In this document: piece after piece, positions 8,492 to 17,860 of the stretch
Numbering within the stretch: position 1 is the first letter of the stretch
How the letters are laid out: each line of letters opens with the position of its first letter
DNA from: a bacterium
GTDB taxonomy: Bacteria; Spirochaetota; Spirochaetia; JABEVK01
Reading direction: 5' to 3'
NCBI GenBank assembly: GCA_021782055.1
Contig: JAJXVP010000007.1
Location: 1-40,600, forward strand
DNA: 40,600 nucleotides
Made by a program: the position numbers and the translations under genes
Notes under the pieces: model-generated
The model's database searches: none
Told to the model about the DNA's origin: nothing
Seen by the model: only the letters and a program-made list of their open reading frames with translations

Positions 8492-9875
8492 GCTTGCGGC
8501 GGCCCTTCAGAGGGCGCTTCCTAGCGAGGAATACCTTTATCGCTGGGTAAACTTACGAGAATCTCAAACCCCTTTTCCTGCCGAATTTTTATCCCGTTGG
8601 GCCCCCAAAGCTGTCGAGGCGTATCGACGCTGGCTCCAGCCTCCCTCCCCCGGCCCCCTTGAGCGTCAAGAACAACACCTGTGGGCACACTGGGAACAAG
8701 GCGATTATTCTCTTCGTGAGGAGCTGACACGGTTTTTAACTGAAGTCTACCCCGGCGAAGAAAACTGGCTTTTTTTTACCCAGGCCGGAGACGAAGCCGC
8801 CCGAACCTCCAGGTTGCTGACCTTATGGCGCCAGGCTCAGTCGAGGCGTCAAGCGCACCACCACGAACGGCAGTTAAGCCAAGAGCTCCCTCCGTTTCAT
8901 TCACGGCTTATGACCCGCTTGAGCCGCGCTTCCGATGCAGAAAAAGCCCTGCGCGCGCTGTTGACCGACAAGGATTTCGGCTGGGACCTCGAAGACAGTA
9001 TAGGTGATGAACAAGATTGGGAGCCCCTGGAACTTTGTGCCCGTCAACTCGCCCAAGACCCAGCCCTTACGCGGATCGCCGAACTTATTGGTAGGGATTG
9101 GCGGTCCCGACAGTCTTCACCTCCGTTGCCTGGCCGCGAGACAGAACCAGGCAAAGGAGAAATTCGGGGCATCACATGGGGTCGTGCCTGGAGCGACGCG
9201 GTGAGTTCGGAGCTGAGTCTGTTAGCCTCGAAAGAAACCGCCGAGGTTTTCTTTGTTAAAGAAGCCGAGAGCCGGTTACTTGTTTGGGACTATTTTACCC
9301 CCGCCGCGCCCCCCAAGCTCGTCGCGGATCAACAGAATACCCTCAACCGCAATGAACGCGGGCCAATAATCGCTGTTTTAGACACCTCAGGATCGATGCG
9401 TGGTGAGCCAGAAAAAGTGGCAAAGGCGGCAGTTTTAGCCTTAGCACGTATCGCCTGGCAAGAGGGGCGCCCTTGCCTCCTGATCAATTTTTCGTCGGAC
9501 GTTCGGGTGCTAGACATAACCGACCTCAAGCACAACCTTTCTCCGTTCTTGGCCTTTTTACGGTTTTCGTTTCATGGTGGCACGGACCTCACTCCGGCCC
9601 TTCGTGAGGCTCTCAAGTTTTTGGCTGACGGCCGTTTTCACGATGCCGATGTCCTTGTTCTTTCGGATTTTGCCACCCCCAAAATCCCAACGAATCTCAG
9701 GACCGCCCTGCGGCGACAACAAGAGCAGGGGACAAAATTTTACTCTTTAACGGTAACAACACGACCTCTCAATGACTTTTTGAATATTTTTGATGCGGGG
9801 TGGACGTATGACATCCACCCCGATCGTCCCCGAGGGATTTCTGCAGACTCGGTTACCGCGAGCGGGATTTCTTAG
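8484..9875 (+). CDS. viaA: ViaA-like VWA domain protein, partner of RavA
   Basis: The chosen start is the TTG at 8484 (463 residues). It has an AGGAA ribosome site nine bases upstream and overlaps the ravA stop by eight bases. The same frame stays open upstream, but that stretch lies within ravA and is not ViaA-like. The N-terminal helical half (1-290) precedes a von Willebrand factor A domain with an intact metal-ion site: DTSGSM from Asp300, GGTDL, and LSDF. These match ViaA motifs, including HGGTDLTPALREAL and FDAGWTYDI at the C-terminus. ViaA stimulates RavA ATPase activity and binds membrane-associated clients in enterobacteria. The gene's last 23 bases overlap the convergent lgt gene. 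Confidence 0.92.
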   Translation: MAELAAALQRALPSEEYLYRWVNLRESQTPFPAEFLSRWAPKAVEAYRRWLQPPSPGPLERQEQHLWAHWEQGDYSLREELTRFLTEVYPGEENWLFFTQAGDEAARTSRLLTLWRQAQSRRQAHHHERQLSQELPPFHSRLMTRLSRASDAEKALRALLTDKDFGWDLEDSIGDEQDWEPLELCARQLAQDPALTRIAELIGRDWRSRQSSPPLPGRETEPGKGEIRGITWGRAWSDAVSSELSLLASKETAEVFFVKEAESRLLVWDYFTPAAPPKLVADQQNTLNRNERGPIIAVLDTSGSMRGEPEKVAKAAVLALARIAWQEGRPCLLINFSSDVRVLDITDLKHNLSPFLAFLRFSFHGGTDLTPALREALKFLADGRFHDADVLVLSDFATPKIPTNLRTALRRQQEQGTKFYSLTVTTRPLNDFLNIFDAGWTYDIHPDRPRGISADSVTASGIS

Positions 9876-10857
9876 ACGCTTCTTGCGCCTTTTCTTGAGC
9901 TTTGCGCCGCTTATCCAGCTTCGAAAATATGATAAGACAGAGGATCCCCACGACAACCTCGATCGCACAAAGGATCTGACCAGTGGTAAAGTTCAACAGG
10001 TAAATGTGGATTTGACTAGTATCACGAACAGGATCAAACATAATGGGAAAGTCTAAACCTTGGTCAGGTGTTCGGAAATATTCGAGAATAAACCGCACCA
10101 CGCCGTAACCAATCAGGTACACGCCTATCGCAAAACCCCGAAAAGGGATTCTCGGTCGCACGATAAACCACAAAATCAACCATAAAAGGATACCTTCGCC
10201 CATCGCCTCATACAACTGCGAGGGATGGCGTGGTAAGTTCACCATATCACCCAAGCTGGTGTGAATCACGTCCGTGACGCCAGTCTGTTGCATAACGCTT
10301 TTTACCCACGGTTCACTGACGGGAACGGGTGTGGCATGCGGAAAAATCATTCCCCACGGAACGGTGGTTACGCGGCCCCACAGCTCGCCGTTTATGAAGT
10401 TGCCTAACCGCCCAAAGGTGTAGCCGAGCGGGAAGGATACGGCCAGCATGTCTCCCCAGTTTAAAAAGCTGATTTTCTTGTAACGGGCGTAAAGGGCCAT
10501 TCCCACGCCAATGCCCAATAAGGCACCGTGATAAGACATCCCCACAAAACCGGTAAACTTTCCGTCGGGACTAAACGGCCAGAAGATCAGCCACGGTTGG
10601 CTCCAGTAGATTCCCGAACGGTCATAGAGAAGGGTGGCAAATAATCGCGCCCCAATAATCAACCCGGCAAGTCCAGCAAAAAAGAAGTTTGCTACGGTAT
10701 CTTTGGCCACCACTTGGCCGCTTTTTTTTACTTGCCAATTGAATAGCCAGTAGGTAATAGCAAAGGCGATGATATACATCAGCCCATACCAACGAGGAAA
10801 AAATCCAGGAATGATTTCGGGATGAATCCAAGAAGGATACGTGAGGTATAGCGGCAT
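9853..10857 (-). CDS. lgt: Prolipoprotein diacylglyceryl transferase
   Basis: Lgt transfers diacylglycerol from phosphatidylglycerol to the lipobox Cys of prolipoproteins in the inner membrane. The 334-residue multi-pass protein carries the Lgt signature GRLGNFINGELWGR, the RHPSQLYEA motif and VRFILEYFR. The YHGALLGIG segment before the signature corresponds to the conserved active-site region. A charged Lys/Arg-rich tail follows the last membrane helix. The ATG has a GGAGAC ribosome site. It is the last gene of the MinD-like/fapA/lgt unit, 32 bases after fapA, and its end overlaps viaA. It is consistent with the lipoprotein-rich envelope of spirochaetes; a likely lipoprotein substrate lies at 30803-31861. 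Confidence 0.96.
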   Translation of the reverse strand: MPLYLTYPSWIHPEIIPGFFPRWYGLMYIIAFAITYWLFNWQVKKSGQVVAKDTVANFFFAGLAGLIIGARLFATLLYDRSGIYWSQPWLIFWPFSPDGKFTGFVGMSYHGALLGIGVGMALYARYKKISFLNWGDMLAVSFPLGYTFGRLGNFINGELWGRVTTVPWGMIFPHATPVPVSEPWVKSVMQQTGVTDVIHTSLGDMVNLPRHPSQLYEAMGEGILLWLILWFIVRPRIPFRGFAIGVYLIGYGVVRFILEYFRTPDQGLDFPIMFDPVRDTSQIHIYLLNFTTGQILCAIEVVVGILCLIIFSKLDKRRKAQEKAQEASKKSRSR

Positions 10858-10889
10858 GTCGTCTCCGTTAAAATTATACTGATGACAGA

Positions 10890-13658
10890 CTAGGTCGTCA
10901 TCTCGGGATCAAGGGGGCGATCCTCAATATGCCCCGTATTTTCGTTAAACACAATCTTGACGCAGGTCTTTTTTTCTTTGACTTCGTATAAACGCCCATG
11001 GGATTCAATGGATACACCAGGATAAAGCGTTTCGTGAATGATAATTTCACTAGGACAGTGCAAATCAAACTTGTCACGCAGATTAATAAGTTTCATATTG
11101 CGCTTTTCAAGTAGTTTCAACATCAGCACTTTATTCTTACGAGCCTGAGCCAATTTGTCTTTATCGGCCGGGGACGTCAGAGTGGTCATCAGGTGGTCCA
11201 ACTTCACGATCGATTCGCGCAACTTGTCAGTTTCTTTGACTTCTGCCGTGATTTGCGCCTCCACTAAGTAATCCTGACCAAATGAAACCGTCGTGGGAAC
11301 TCCCGTCGGGGTTCCGAGATTATTGGTCACTAAGCCGCTTTTTACCTTGATGAGGCCCCCCACCAAGGTTCCTCCTGGAGTTTTTTGCCAGATCTTGCCA
11401 TTGCACATGACACGGCAAAACAAAAGTGATTTGTGAACATGCAAATCTCCCACCGCAAAAAAGGTGGTTTTTTCGGCAAAGCCAACGGCGATGTGCTGCT
11501 TGGCTCGTAACAGCGCCTTTCCTTCACCTTTGACACCAGCGGCTTGAATGTTCGAGTCTGAGGAGAGTAAAGCGCCGACGACTTGTCCTTTAACTTTGAT
11601 GGCTCCGGCCATCACAAACAGGCCCTGATCCACACCGCCTTCGACTAAAACTTCGCCAGGAAATTTCACACTTCCGGTTCGGCCATCGACGTTTTTGATT
11701 TGGATTTGATGGCGTAGCGACAAAAGCGGCGGGTCTAGGCTTAGCTCTCCGCTTTTTTCGGCGACAATCTTTTGTATCCCCAGCTCTTTTTCTTCAACCT
11801 TAAGATGCTCGGATAACTTCAAGGTGAGGGCATCGCCCATTACCGGTATCACATTGCCCAAAACATCAACCCCGTCAGGTTGATCGCTGTCAGGGAGGTG
11901 ATACTCCGCGACTTCTTCACCGGCTTGCACGGAGGCAATGAGCCGTTGGTGAGAATCTTTGCGTACCGGAACTAAAAATTTTAATCGGCGTTCGATATCT
12001 GTGCTAGCGGGGCGCCCACGGGCAATAGTAACATTTGTGACAGTCTGACCTGCCATGGCCAGTTCAAAAGCGTGTTGGAGCGCCTTTTCGTCTAAACCGT
12101 AAGTCACTTGCTGTGTCGTCAAGGCTTGGTTAATCGCCTCGCGGGTGAGCGGGCGCCCGGTCGCCTGCGGTGGGGTTAAACTCAAAAACGCCTCTAGGTT
12201 GTCGGGCGCTCTGGTCACCATCACTCGACCATCTCGGTGCTCGCGGATGTGTAGTCGAGTCACAAGTGAGCCTTGTTCCACCACCAACAAACCGTCCTTC
12301 ACAGCCTCAAGAGCATCCCCTGAACGTTGCAACCCCGCCAGGAGTTCCACCGTCGGATCATTGCCGGGGATGGGGGGGATACGTTCCCCATAAACATCCA
12401 CTCCGGGTTGCCCCTCCTGACCCGCTGGCGTTTCAAAGAGAGCCACCGCTTGTTGCTGTTGGACAATAGCCAAAGAAAGGCCAGCAGCGTCTAGTCCCAG
12501 GGTTTTAAAAAGGGGCGAAGCCTCTTCAGCAGAAAGAAACTCAACTTTAAAAGCTAGCTGTCGTTCGGCGCCACGGGTTGGCGCTTTGCCCTCAGCCAAA
12601 AGAAGTCCCGGCAGTTCGGTAAGAGGCCCAGCCATAAATTCATTGACTGCGGTTTTGACCGAATCGAACGAAAACCCTTTAAAACCCGCTTGACGCAGTG
12701 CCAAGCCTAAATCTTTGAGCGAGAGGGGCCTGCCATTACCTAAGGGCTTTTCTAACCTTAACAAGGCTGTAACCCGATTTGGTGACACCTCGATAAAAAA
12801 ACTGCCGTCTCGGTCTTTGTTCAACGACCTGTCAAAGCTTTCCTTTGTCTGCACAGCCTCAGCTAGCCAGCGGTCCAAAAACGCCACGTCGATCAAACGC
12901 TCTCGAGGGTAATCTGACGCCAGTTCGGCAAAAATCCGCTCTGCGGTCACTTCAAGCGCTACGGGGTCACCGGGAAAAAAGGCGAGCCGAACCCCTGTTT
13001 TATCCTCGGAATAAGAGATTTCCCACCTATGTGGCGAGAATGGTAACAGCTCGGCCCAGTTTTTCCCTACCCGTAAAAAGCCCGAAGCCTCGGCAACAAC
13101 TTCTGAGCGTTTTCTCATAAGGGACTGTCCCCAGTAAAACTCTTCTATTTTGAGTGACGGCGGAGGGACAATTTGACCTGCTAGATCTCGACCTGGTTTG
13201 CCCGCTTGCGCAGGTTTAACGGTGGCGACCACAGATCCTTTTTCGACAAAAGCCAAAATTTTAGGTTGCGGATCCACCAATGCCTTTTCTTTAGCCGAAG
13301 AATAGACTACGGGCGGACCGGACCTTTTAAGAACCTCGCGCACCAACGATTTTAGTTCCTCGGGTAAAAGCAACTCCTCGGACCAAGTCAGCGTCTCGGG
13401 CACAGGAGGCTGCGGAAGTTGACCTTGTGCGACTGCTACTCGTTTTTCTGTTTCTTTCGTCAACGAGAACTTGCGAAGGCTATCCAAGACCGCTTCTGGC
13501 TCAAAACCTTCGCGGATTCCCGCGTCATGCAAAACTTTGAGCACTGCGGACGCATCGTACTCCAGATCACCGCCCTTTTTCAGGTGTAATGTCGCCTGCA
13601 GGGTTATCGGATCAACGACAGCAGTAAGAACTCCACGAAAGCGAAAGCCTGGCGCCAT
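10890..13658 (-). CDS. FapA/DUF342 polymer-forming protein with triplicated N-terminal motif
   Basis: This 922-residue protein belongs to the FapA (DUF342) family, linked in other bacteria to flagellar placement and surface assembly. It is longer than the roughly 500-700 residues I expect for the family. The FapA N-terminal signature, a Gly-rich PGxDVxGxxIPP turn, occurs three times: residues 154-166 (KPGRDLAGQIVPP), 416-429 (QPGVDVYGERIPP) and 593-605 (QPDGVDVLGNVIP). Each is preceded by a similar beta segment. A right-handed beta-helix-like region (about 640-800) with repeated short Gly/Val strands follows, then a helical segment (about 820-880) and a small beta C-terminus. No signal peptide is evident, so it is probably cytoplasmic. 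It lies 19 bases after a MinD-like ATPase gene, which supports a shared positioning role (inference). Confidence 0.88.
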   Translation of the reverse strand: MAPGFRFRGVLTAVVDPITLQATLHLKKGGDLEYDASAVLKVLHDAGIREGFEPEAVLDSLRKFSLTKETEKRVAVAQGQLPQPPVPETLTWSEELLLPEELKSLVREVLKRSGPPVVYSSAKEKALVDPQPKILAFVEKGSVVATVKPAQAGKPGRDLAGQIVPPPSLKIEEFYWGQSLMRKRSEVVAEASGFLRVGKNWAELLPFSPHRWEISYSEDKTGVRLAFFPGDPVALEVTAERIFAELASDYPRERLIDVAFLDRWLAEAVQTKESFDRSLNKDRDGSFFIEVSPNRVTALLRLEKPLGNGRPLSLKDLGLALRQAGFKGFSFDSVKTAVNEFMAGPLTELPGLLLAEGKAPTRGAERQLAFKVEFLSAEEASPLFKTLGLDAAGLSLAIVQQQQAVALFETPAGQEGQPGVDVYGERIPPIPGNDPTVELLAGLQRSGDALEAVKDGLLVVEQGSLVTRLHIREHRDGRVMVTRAPDNLEAFLSLTPPQATGRPLTREAINQALTTQQVTYGLDEKALQHAFELAMAGQTVTNVTIARGRPASTDIERRLKFLVPVRKDSHQRLIASVQAGEEVAEYHLPDSDQPDGVDVLGNVIPVMGDALTLKLSEHLKVEEKELGIQKIVAEKSGELSLDPPLLSLRHQIQIKNVDGRTGSVKFPGEVLVEGGVDQGLFVMAGAIKVKGQVVGALLSSDSNIQAAGVKGEGKALLRAKQHIAVGFAEKTTFFAVGDLHVHKSLLFCRVMCNGKIWQKTPGGTLVGGLIKVKSGLVTNNLGTPTGVPTTVSFGQDYLVEAQITAEVKETDKLRESIVKLDHLMTTLTSPADKDKLAQARKNKVLMLKLLEKRNMKLINLRDKFDLHCPSEIIIHETLYPGVSIESHGRLYEVKEKKTCVKIVFNENTGHIEDRPLDPEMTT

Positions 13659-13677
13659 GGTAAGACTGCTTAACCTT

Positions 13678-14823
13678 TCAAAGCTGACAGCCCGATTGAA
13701 TCGCTTTAACGATCTTTGACTTCAGCAAGTTATTTTCTTTTTTCAGCTGTTGGATTTCCCATTGTTGAGTTTTCACGGTTTCTACGAGATCCCCCATCGT
13801 CAAAGCTCCCGTATTGAGCAGATCTTCAAGATAATTGAGTTTCGCTCCAAAATCGACTTCGGCCTCAAGCGCGGCGAGCTGATACGATTCTTCTAAGGCC
13901 TCCACCGCCAAGGGGCCCGAGTCAACGCGTTCAAACTGTGTTATCTTGTCAGCGACCCTATAAATGGCTTGTGACAGTACCGACTGTGGCTTGTATAAGA
14001 GGATAGGGAGTCGCGAGGCTAAAGCAATGTCTTGTAAATCATCACGGTAAATAACTCCCAGATGCTCAAGATCCACCCCTAAATACTCCCGACAGGAGCG
14101 ACGGACCTTTGCCGCTTTAGCCACATCTTTGGGATCTTCGAGCATATTCATTAAAAAACGCGGTTGAAAATTTTCTGTTGCTTGGTGGTAAATTTCCCAG
14201 CTTTCAGGGTCTTTATTTTTGACTTCTTCTAAAAACCTTGTCACATACAGCTTTTGCGCTCCGGTCCCCGAAGCCACCAATTTATCTAGCTGACGCCTTG
14301 CCCACGACCCCTTGGTAAAAGAGTTCTCCAGCACACGGAAAATGGCGTTCTTCAAAAAGAAATATGCATTGAGTGTCGAGGTTAAAGTCGGTGTTGCCAC
14401 GAGAATCCCGTGGCTAGACAGTAAAAAGAAATCGAGGGTATTAGCGCTGGTGCCTGCCCCTAAGTCTAAAATTAAAAAATCGGTTTCGGAAAGGCTCAAA
14501 AGATTCTGCACAAGGATTTTTTTATGGGCGGGTTTCATGTTTGCCATGCCCGGAATTTCGTTATCACCGGGGATAAAGCGAAGATTTTCGACATCTGTGT
14601 CAATAATGAGCTGAGAAAAGTCCATGTGCGGCGAGTTAAAAAACGTACCGATTCCCACAGGAACGGCCCGCAACCCTAGGATAAGATGGAGGTTAGAGCC
14701 GCCCAAATCTAAATCGGCAAGCACCACTCGTTTGCCCGACTGGGCTAAGGCCACCGCCAAGTTTGCTGCGACCAGCGATTTGCCGACGCCCCCCTTTCCG
14801 CTGGCGATGGGAATAATTTGCAC
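13678..14823 (-). CDS. MinD/ParA-like (FlhG-type) P-loop ATPase
   Basis: This 381-residue cytoplasmic ATPase has the deviant Walker A motif GKGGVGKS at residues 9-16 with the signature Lys10, a switch I region DLDLGGSNLH (37-46) and DLGAGTS as switch II (about 119-125). These are MinD/FlhG family features. The C-terminal 50 residues form a heptad-like coiled coil, which MinD and FlhG do not usually have. Family members position division or flagellar machinery by ATP-dependent dimerisation. The GTG start at 14823 has a good GGAGG ribosome site. It heads the operon with the FapA-like gene and lgt, behind a strong promoter. Its precise job cannot be told from the sequence. Confidence 0.88.
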   Translation of the reverse strand: MQIIPIASGKGGVGKSLVAANLAVALAQSGKRVVLADLDLGGSNLHLILGLRAVPVGIGTFFNSPHMDFSQLIIDTDVENLRFIPGDNEIPGMANMKPAHKKILVQNLLSLSETDFLILDLGAGTSANTLDFFLLSSHGILVATPTLTSTLNAYFFLKNAIFRVLENSFTKGSWARRQLDKLVASGTGAQKLYVTRFLEEVKNKDPESWEIYHQATENFQPRFLMNMLEDPKDVAKAAKVRRSCREYLGVDLEHLGVIYRDDLQDIALASRLPILLYKPQSVLSQAIYRVADKITQFERVDSGPLAVEALEESYQLAALEAEVDFGAKLNYLEDLLNTGALTMGDLVETVKTQQWEIQQLKKENNLLKSKIVKAIQSGCQL

Positions 14824-14849
14824 CGTGAACCTCCGAGAGTCCTCGCGTA

Positions 14850-14878
14850 ATTCTAATTCCGCACCTATCCACGGTCAA
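14850..14878 (-). promoter_or_regulatory. Promoter of the MinD-like/fapA/lgt operon
   Basis: On the minus strand TTGACC (14878-14873) and TAGAAT (14855-14850) are separated by 17 bases. The predicted start lies near 14843, giving a leader of about 20 bases that includes the GGAGG site. It is divergent from and close to the ctpA promoter. Confidence 0.65.
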
Positions 14879-14901
14879 GGCTTTTCAGTATATTGGCGCG
14901 C

Positions 14902-16344
14902 ATGGAACCTCAGGAAAAAAAGAAGCTCTGGTTGCGCCGTTCTTTGGTAGGAGCAGGGACTCTTGTCCTTTTCTTAATACTCTTTTTTACACTTGGACCC
15001 GCGGTTTTCGGTCAAAGCGCCGTCGCTGGCATCAGTCCCGAAGAATCACACTACGCCCAGATGTTCGCCCAAGTAATGGCCTTTGTTGACCGCAATTATG
15101 TTGATAAAGTGGACGAACACAAACTCTTTGAAGGCGCCATGAAGGGTTTGTTTGAAAGCCTGAACGATCCCTATAGCTTCTACCTCTCGCAAAGCGATTT
15201 AATGAGCCTGGACGATACCACTACCGGTGAGTTTGGCGGTATCGGTCTCTATGTGGAAAAGCCCGACCCTTCGGTGGCTGCAAAAAGCGGAAACCCTCGG
15301 GACAAATATGTAGAAATTGTTGCACCAATTGAAGATACTCCTGCCTGGAAAGCCGGAATCCTTGCGGGAGACGAAATTACCAAGATCAATGGCCAAGCCG
15401 TTGACAACATGTCACTCAATAAGGTCTTGGATCTGCTTCGAGGCAAGGCAGGGTCTGAGGTAACTCTTACGATTTTACGAGGTAAAGCCACCACTCTGAC
15501 TTTTGACCTACACCGGGCCATCATTCAAGTTCCTAGTGTCAAAACGGCCTGGATCGCTCCCGATATTGCCTACATTCGCATTATTCAATTTACAGCCCAC
15601 ACCCCCGAAGACTTTCACAAAGCCATCGAAGAATTCAAAAAGAAGGGCTACAAAAAGCTTATCATCGACCTTCGAAACAATCCTGGCGGACTCCTTGAGG
15701 CTGTGGTCAAAGTTGGCAGCGAGTTCTTTAAGAGCGGCGTGATTGTCAGCACCAAGTCCCGTGTACCCGGCGAGACGTTTACCTACACCGCCGACGACAC
15801 CCAATCAATACCTTCCGATATCCCCATTGTTGTCCTGGTCAATAAGGGAAGCGCCTCTGCAGCTGAAATCCTTGCGGGAGCCTTGAAAGATCGTAAGCGA
15901 GCTTTCCTCTTGGGGGGAACCACCTATGGGAAGGGCTCAGTTCAGCAAGTCATTCACTTTGACCGAACTGGTTTCAAACTGACAATGGCGAGGTACTACA
16001 CACCGTCTGGGGTAAACATAGACAAGATCGGCATCAAGCCAAACGAGGTCTTCGAAGACAAACCCCTGACCGACGAGCAAATTCAGGCGATTCAAAAGTT
16101 GGCGGACGAACCACTTTGGAGGAACTTTGCCCATAGCAAGCCTGACGAAACACAAATTGCCGCCTTTGCCGTCAAGATTCACGGCCAGGAACCAACCCTA
16201 GGTGACCGCCTGCTTCGTCGGTTACTGCGCCTTGATGTTGACCGCATAGAAAATAAAGCACCGCCGGTCATTGACCTTGATTACGATATTACCCTTAAGG
16301 AGGCGATCCGCCTCCTTAACGCGGGTCCTTTGCCGATCAAGTGA
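14902..16344 (+). CDS. ctpA: C-terminal processing protease, S41 family (CtpA-like)
   Basis: Starting at the ATG at 14902 the protein has 480 residues. One N-terminal membrane segment (about 14-37) anchors it with the rest outside. A PDZ domain (about 110-200, with EFGGIGLYV and AGILAGDEITKINGQAV) precedes the S41 catalytic core. The Ser/Lys dyad is Ser319 in GSASAAE and Lys344 in TYGKGSVQ, 25 residues apart as in Tsp/CtpA. Such proteases trim the C-termini of envelope proteins and regulate cell-wall hydrolases. A TTG at 14893 could add three residues, but TATATT (14889-14894) ends seven bases before the ATG, which suggests a leaderless start; no good -35 is visible. The gene overlaps rsmE by four bases. 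Confidence 0.94.
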   Translation: MEPQEKKKLWLRRSLVGAGTLVLFLILFFTLGPAVFGQSAVAGISPEESHYAQMFAQVMAFVDRNYVDKVDEHKLFEGAMKGLFESLNDPYSFYLSQSDLMSLDDTTTGEFGGIGLYVEKPDPSVAAKSGNPRDKYVEIVAPIEDTPAWKAGILAGDEITKINGQAVDNMSLNKVLDLLRGKAGSEVTLTILRGKATTLTFDLHRAIIQVPSVKTAWIAPDIAYIRIIQFTAHTPEDFHKAIEEFKKKGYKKLIIDLRNNPGGLLEAVVKVGSEFFKSGVIVSTKSRVPGETFTYTADDTQSIPSDIPIVVLVNKGSASAAEILAGALKDRKRAFLLGGTTYGKGSVQQVIHFDRTGFKLTMARYYTPSGVNIDKIGIKPNEVFEDKPLTDEQIQAIQKLADEPLWRNFAHSKPDETQIAAFAVKIHGQEPTLGDRLLRRLLRLDVDRIENKAPPVIDLDYDITLKEAIRLLNAGPLPIK

Positions 16345-17117
16345 AGGTTTTTATCATCTCCCCCGAGGAACTTTACCCTTCGGGAGAGGGAGCTCAGCTT
16401 ACGGCCCGTCTCGAAGGAGAACGATTCCATTACCTAGTCCGGGTGAGACGGCTAGACTTGGGTTCGGTTTTTGAGGCTGTTCTCAACGATCAAAAAATGC
16501 AAGCCTTGATTCTGTCGAAGGATGCTACCAGTGTGTGGGTAAGCCTGACTCCCCTTGTAGCGCCCCCCGCCGACTTTCCCCGGCTACACCTCATGGCCGC
16601 GCTTCTGAAAGGGCGCAAGTTGGATGACGTTGTCCGCCAGGCCGCAGAATTGGGAACAGCCGTCTTTCAGCCCCTACAAACCGAGCACTGTGTGGCTAAA
16701 TGGCAGGACGATCAGCCCGAAGCCCGTTTGAAACGCTGGAATACTCTCGCTCGCGAGGCCTGTCAGCAGTCAGGGTCTTACCCTGTAATGGAAGTTCGCC
16801 CGGCGCAGACGTTAGAGGTTGTTCTTCGTCAGTGGGATAAGCGTGGTCCGCTACTCTTCTTCCATCAAGCCCCCCTTGCCAAGGCAAGTCTCCACGGCTA
16901 TCTTTCATGCCGACCATCCCATATTGGCATCCTTATTGGTCCCGAGGGAGGTTTTTCTCAGCACGAGACGGACTTCCTGATGAATCAAGGCGCGAACCCC
17001 GTTTGGTTCGGTCCTACCGTTTTCCGGGCGGAAACCGCCAGTACGGCCGCCCTGGCAGCTGTCAAAATTTTACTCCTGGAGAGTTCGACATGGATCACCC
17101 CCTCCTCAAAAATGTAA
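16341..17117 (+). CDS. rsmE: 16S rRNA (uracil1498-N3)-methyltransferase
   Basis: RsmE methylates N3 of U1498 in helix 44 of 16S rRNA within assembled 30S subunits, using S-adenosylmethionine. This 258-residue SPOUT-family protein has the N-terminal PUA-like segment (HYLVRVRRLDLG) and the trefoil-knot motifs LLKGRKLDDVVRQAAELG, IGPEGGFSQHE and FGPTVFRAETASTAAL. The last is the variant of the usual LG-x-x-ILR-x-ETA. The GTG start overlaps the ctpA stop (GTGA), giving translational coupling. The last 28 bases overlap the following glycosyltransferase-like gene. Confidence 0.93.
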   Translation: MKVFIISPEELYPSGEGAQLTARLEGERFHYLVRVRRLDLGSVFEAVLNDQKMQALILSKDATSVWVSLTPLVAPPADFPRLHLMAALLKGRKLDDVVRQAAELGTAVFQPLQTEHCVAKWQDDQPEARLKRWNTLAREACQQSGSYPVMEVRPAQTLEVVLRQWDKRGPLLFFHQAPLAKASLHGYLSCRPSHIGILIGPEGGFSQHETDFLMNQGANPVWFGPTVFRAETASTAALAAVKILLLESSTWITPSSKM

Positions 17118-17842
17118 AACGCATCCTGTTGCTTTCAGTTCCTCTTGATATTATTCCCGAGGGCTCTGTTGATGATATTCTTGCGGAATTGATTGATAAG
17201 GCGGAGGCAGGACCTATTGTTTTTTTGACCTATGCCAAGCTCATGAAGGCCCGTCATGACCCCGAATTTTTAGGTTTTCTTCACAAAGCGGCGCTTTTAG
17301 TGCCAGTTTCTAAAAGTTTAGAAAACGCCTGCCGCTTTCTTCACTTGCCGCACCCAGCACGGTATGAACCTTTTTCATTCACGATCCGCTTTTTAGGAAT
17401 TCTTGAAGCCAAGCGGAAATCGCTCTATGTTCTCGGCGATGACCATAAAGCGGTTCAAACAATTGCCGGCAATATGCGAGCTTCCTTTCCTGGGATCAAC
17501 CTTGTAGGCCGACATGCGGGCTTTTTTTCCCGCGAAAGCGAAGGCTCCATCCTTCAGGCGATCCAGAAAGCTACCCCCACACTTCTCCTCGTGGGCCCCG
17601 GAATTCCAGGAAAAGACAAGTGGGCATATCGGCAAACAGCCAACTTGCCGGCCAAGCTCTTTCTCTACACGGACGATTCCTTCCGCATCATGTCGGGTAA
17701 AAAGCGTCGACCTTCGCCGACGACTTTTCGCCAAGGGGGGCCCCAATGGTCGAAGTTTCTCCGTAACCCGTTCCGGGCCTTCAAAGCCTTCTCGTACCTT
17801 TGGTTTGGTATAATTCTCTTGGTTTATCGATTACGTCGTTAA
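17090..17842 (+). CDS. WecG/TagA/CpsF-family glycosyltransferase-like protein
   Basis: From the ATG at 17090, which has a GGAG ribosome site eight bases upstream, the protein has 250 residues. The frame is open further upstream inside rsmE, but that part shows no family similarity. The segment LYVLGDDHKAVQTIAGNMRASFP, then LVGRHAGFF, LLVGPGIPGKDKWAYRQ and a basic, aromatic C-terminus (WSKFLRNPFRAFKAFSYLW) follow the order of WecG/TagA/CpsF enzymes. Those transfer N-acetylmannosaminuronate or related sugars to lipid-linked intermediates at the inner membrane face. The usual D-G-x-G-type acceptor motifs are weak in the N-terminal part, so the sugar substrate is unknown. The C-terminal hydrophobic end (YLWFGIILLVYRLRR) may anchor it. 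Confidence 0.72.
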   Translation: MDHPLLKNVKRILLLSVPLDIIPEGSVDDILAELIDKAEAGPIVFLTYAKLMKARHDPEFLGFLHKAALLVPVSKSLENACRFLHLPHPARYEPFSFTIRFLGILEAKRKSLYVLGDDHKAVQTIAGNMRASFPGINLVGRHAGFFSRESEGSILQAIQKATPTLLLVGPGIPGKDKWAYRQTANLPAKLFLYTDDSFRIMSGKKRRPSPTTFRQGGPQWSKFLRNPFRAFKAFSYLWFGIILLVYRLRR

Positions 17843-17860
17843 ATATTTCCAAACTCACTC

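Noticed and set aside
16907..17089. Upstream extension of the WecG-like gene inside rsmE
   Set aside because: The sequence codes for the conserved rsmE C-terminal motifs in another frame; the ATG at 17090 has a proper ribosome site.
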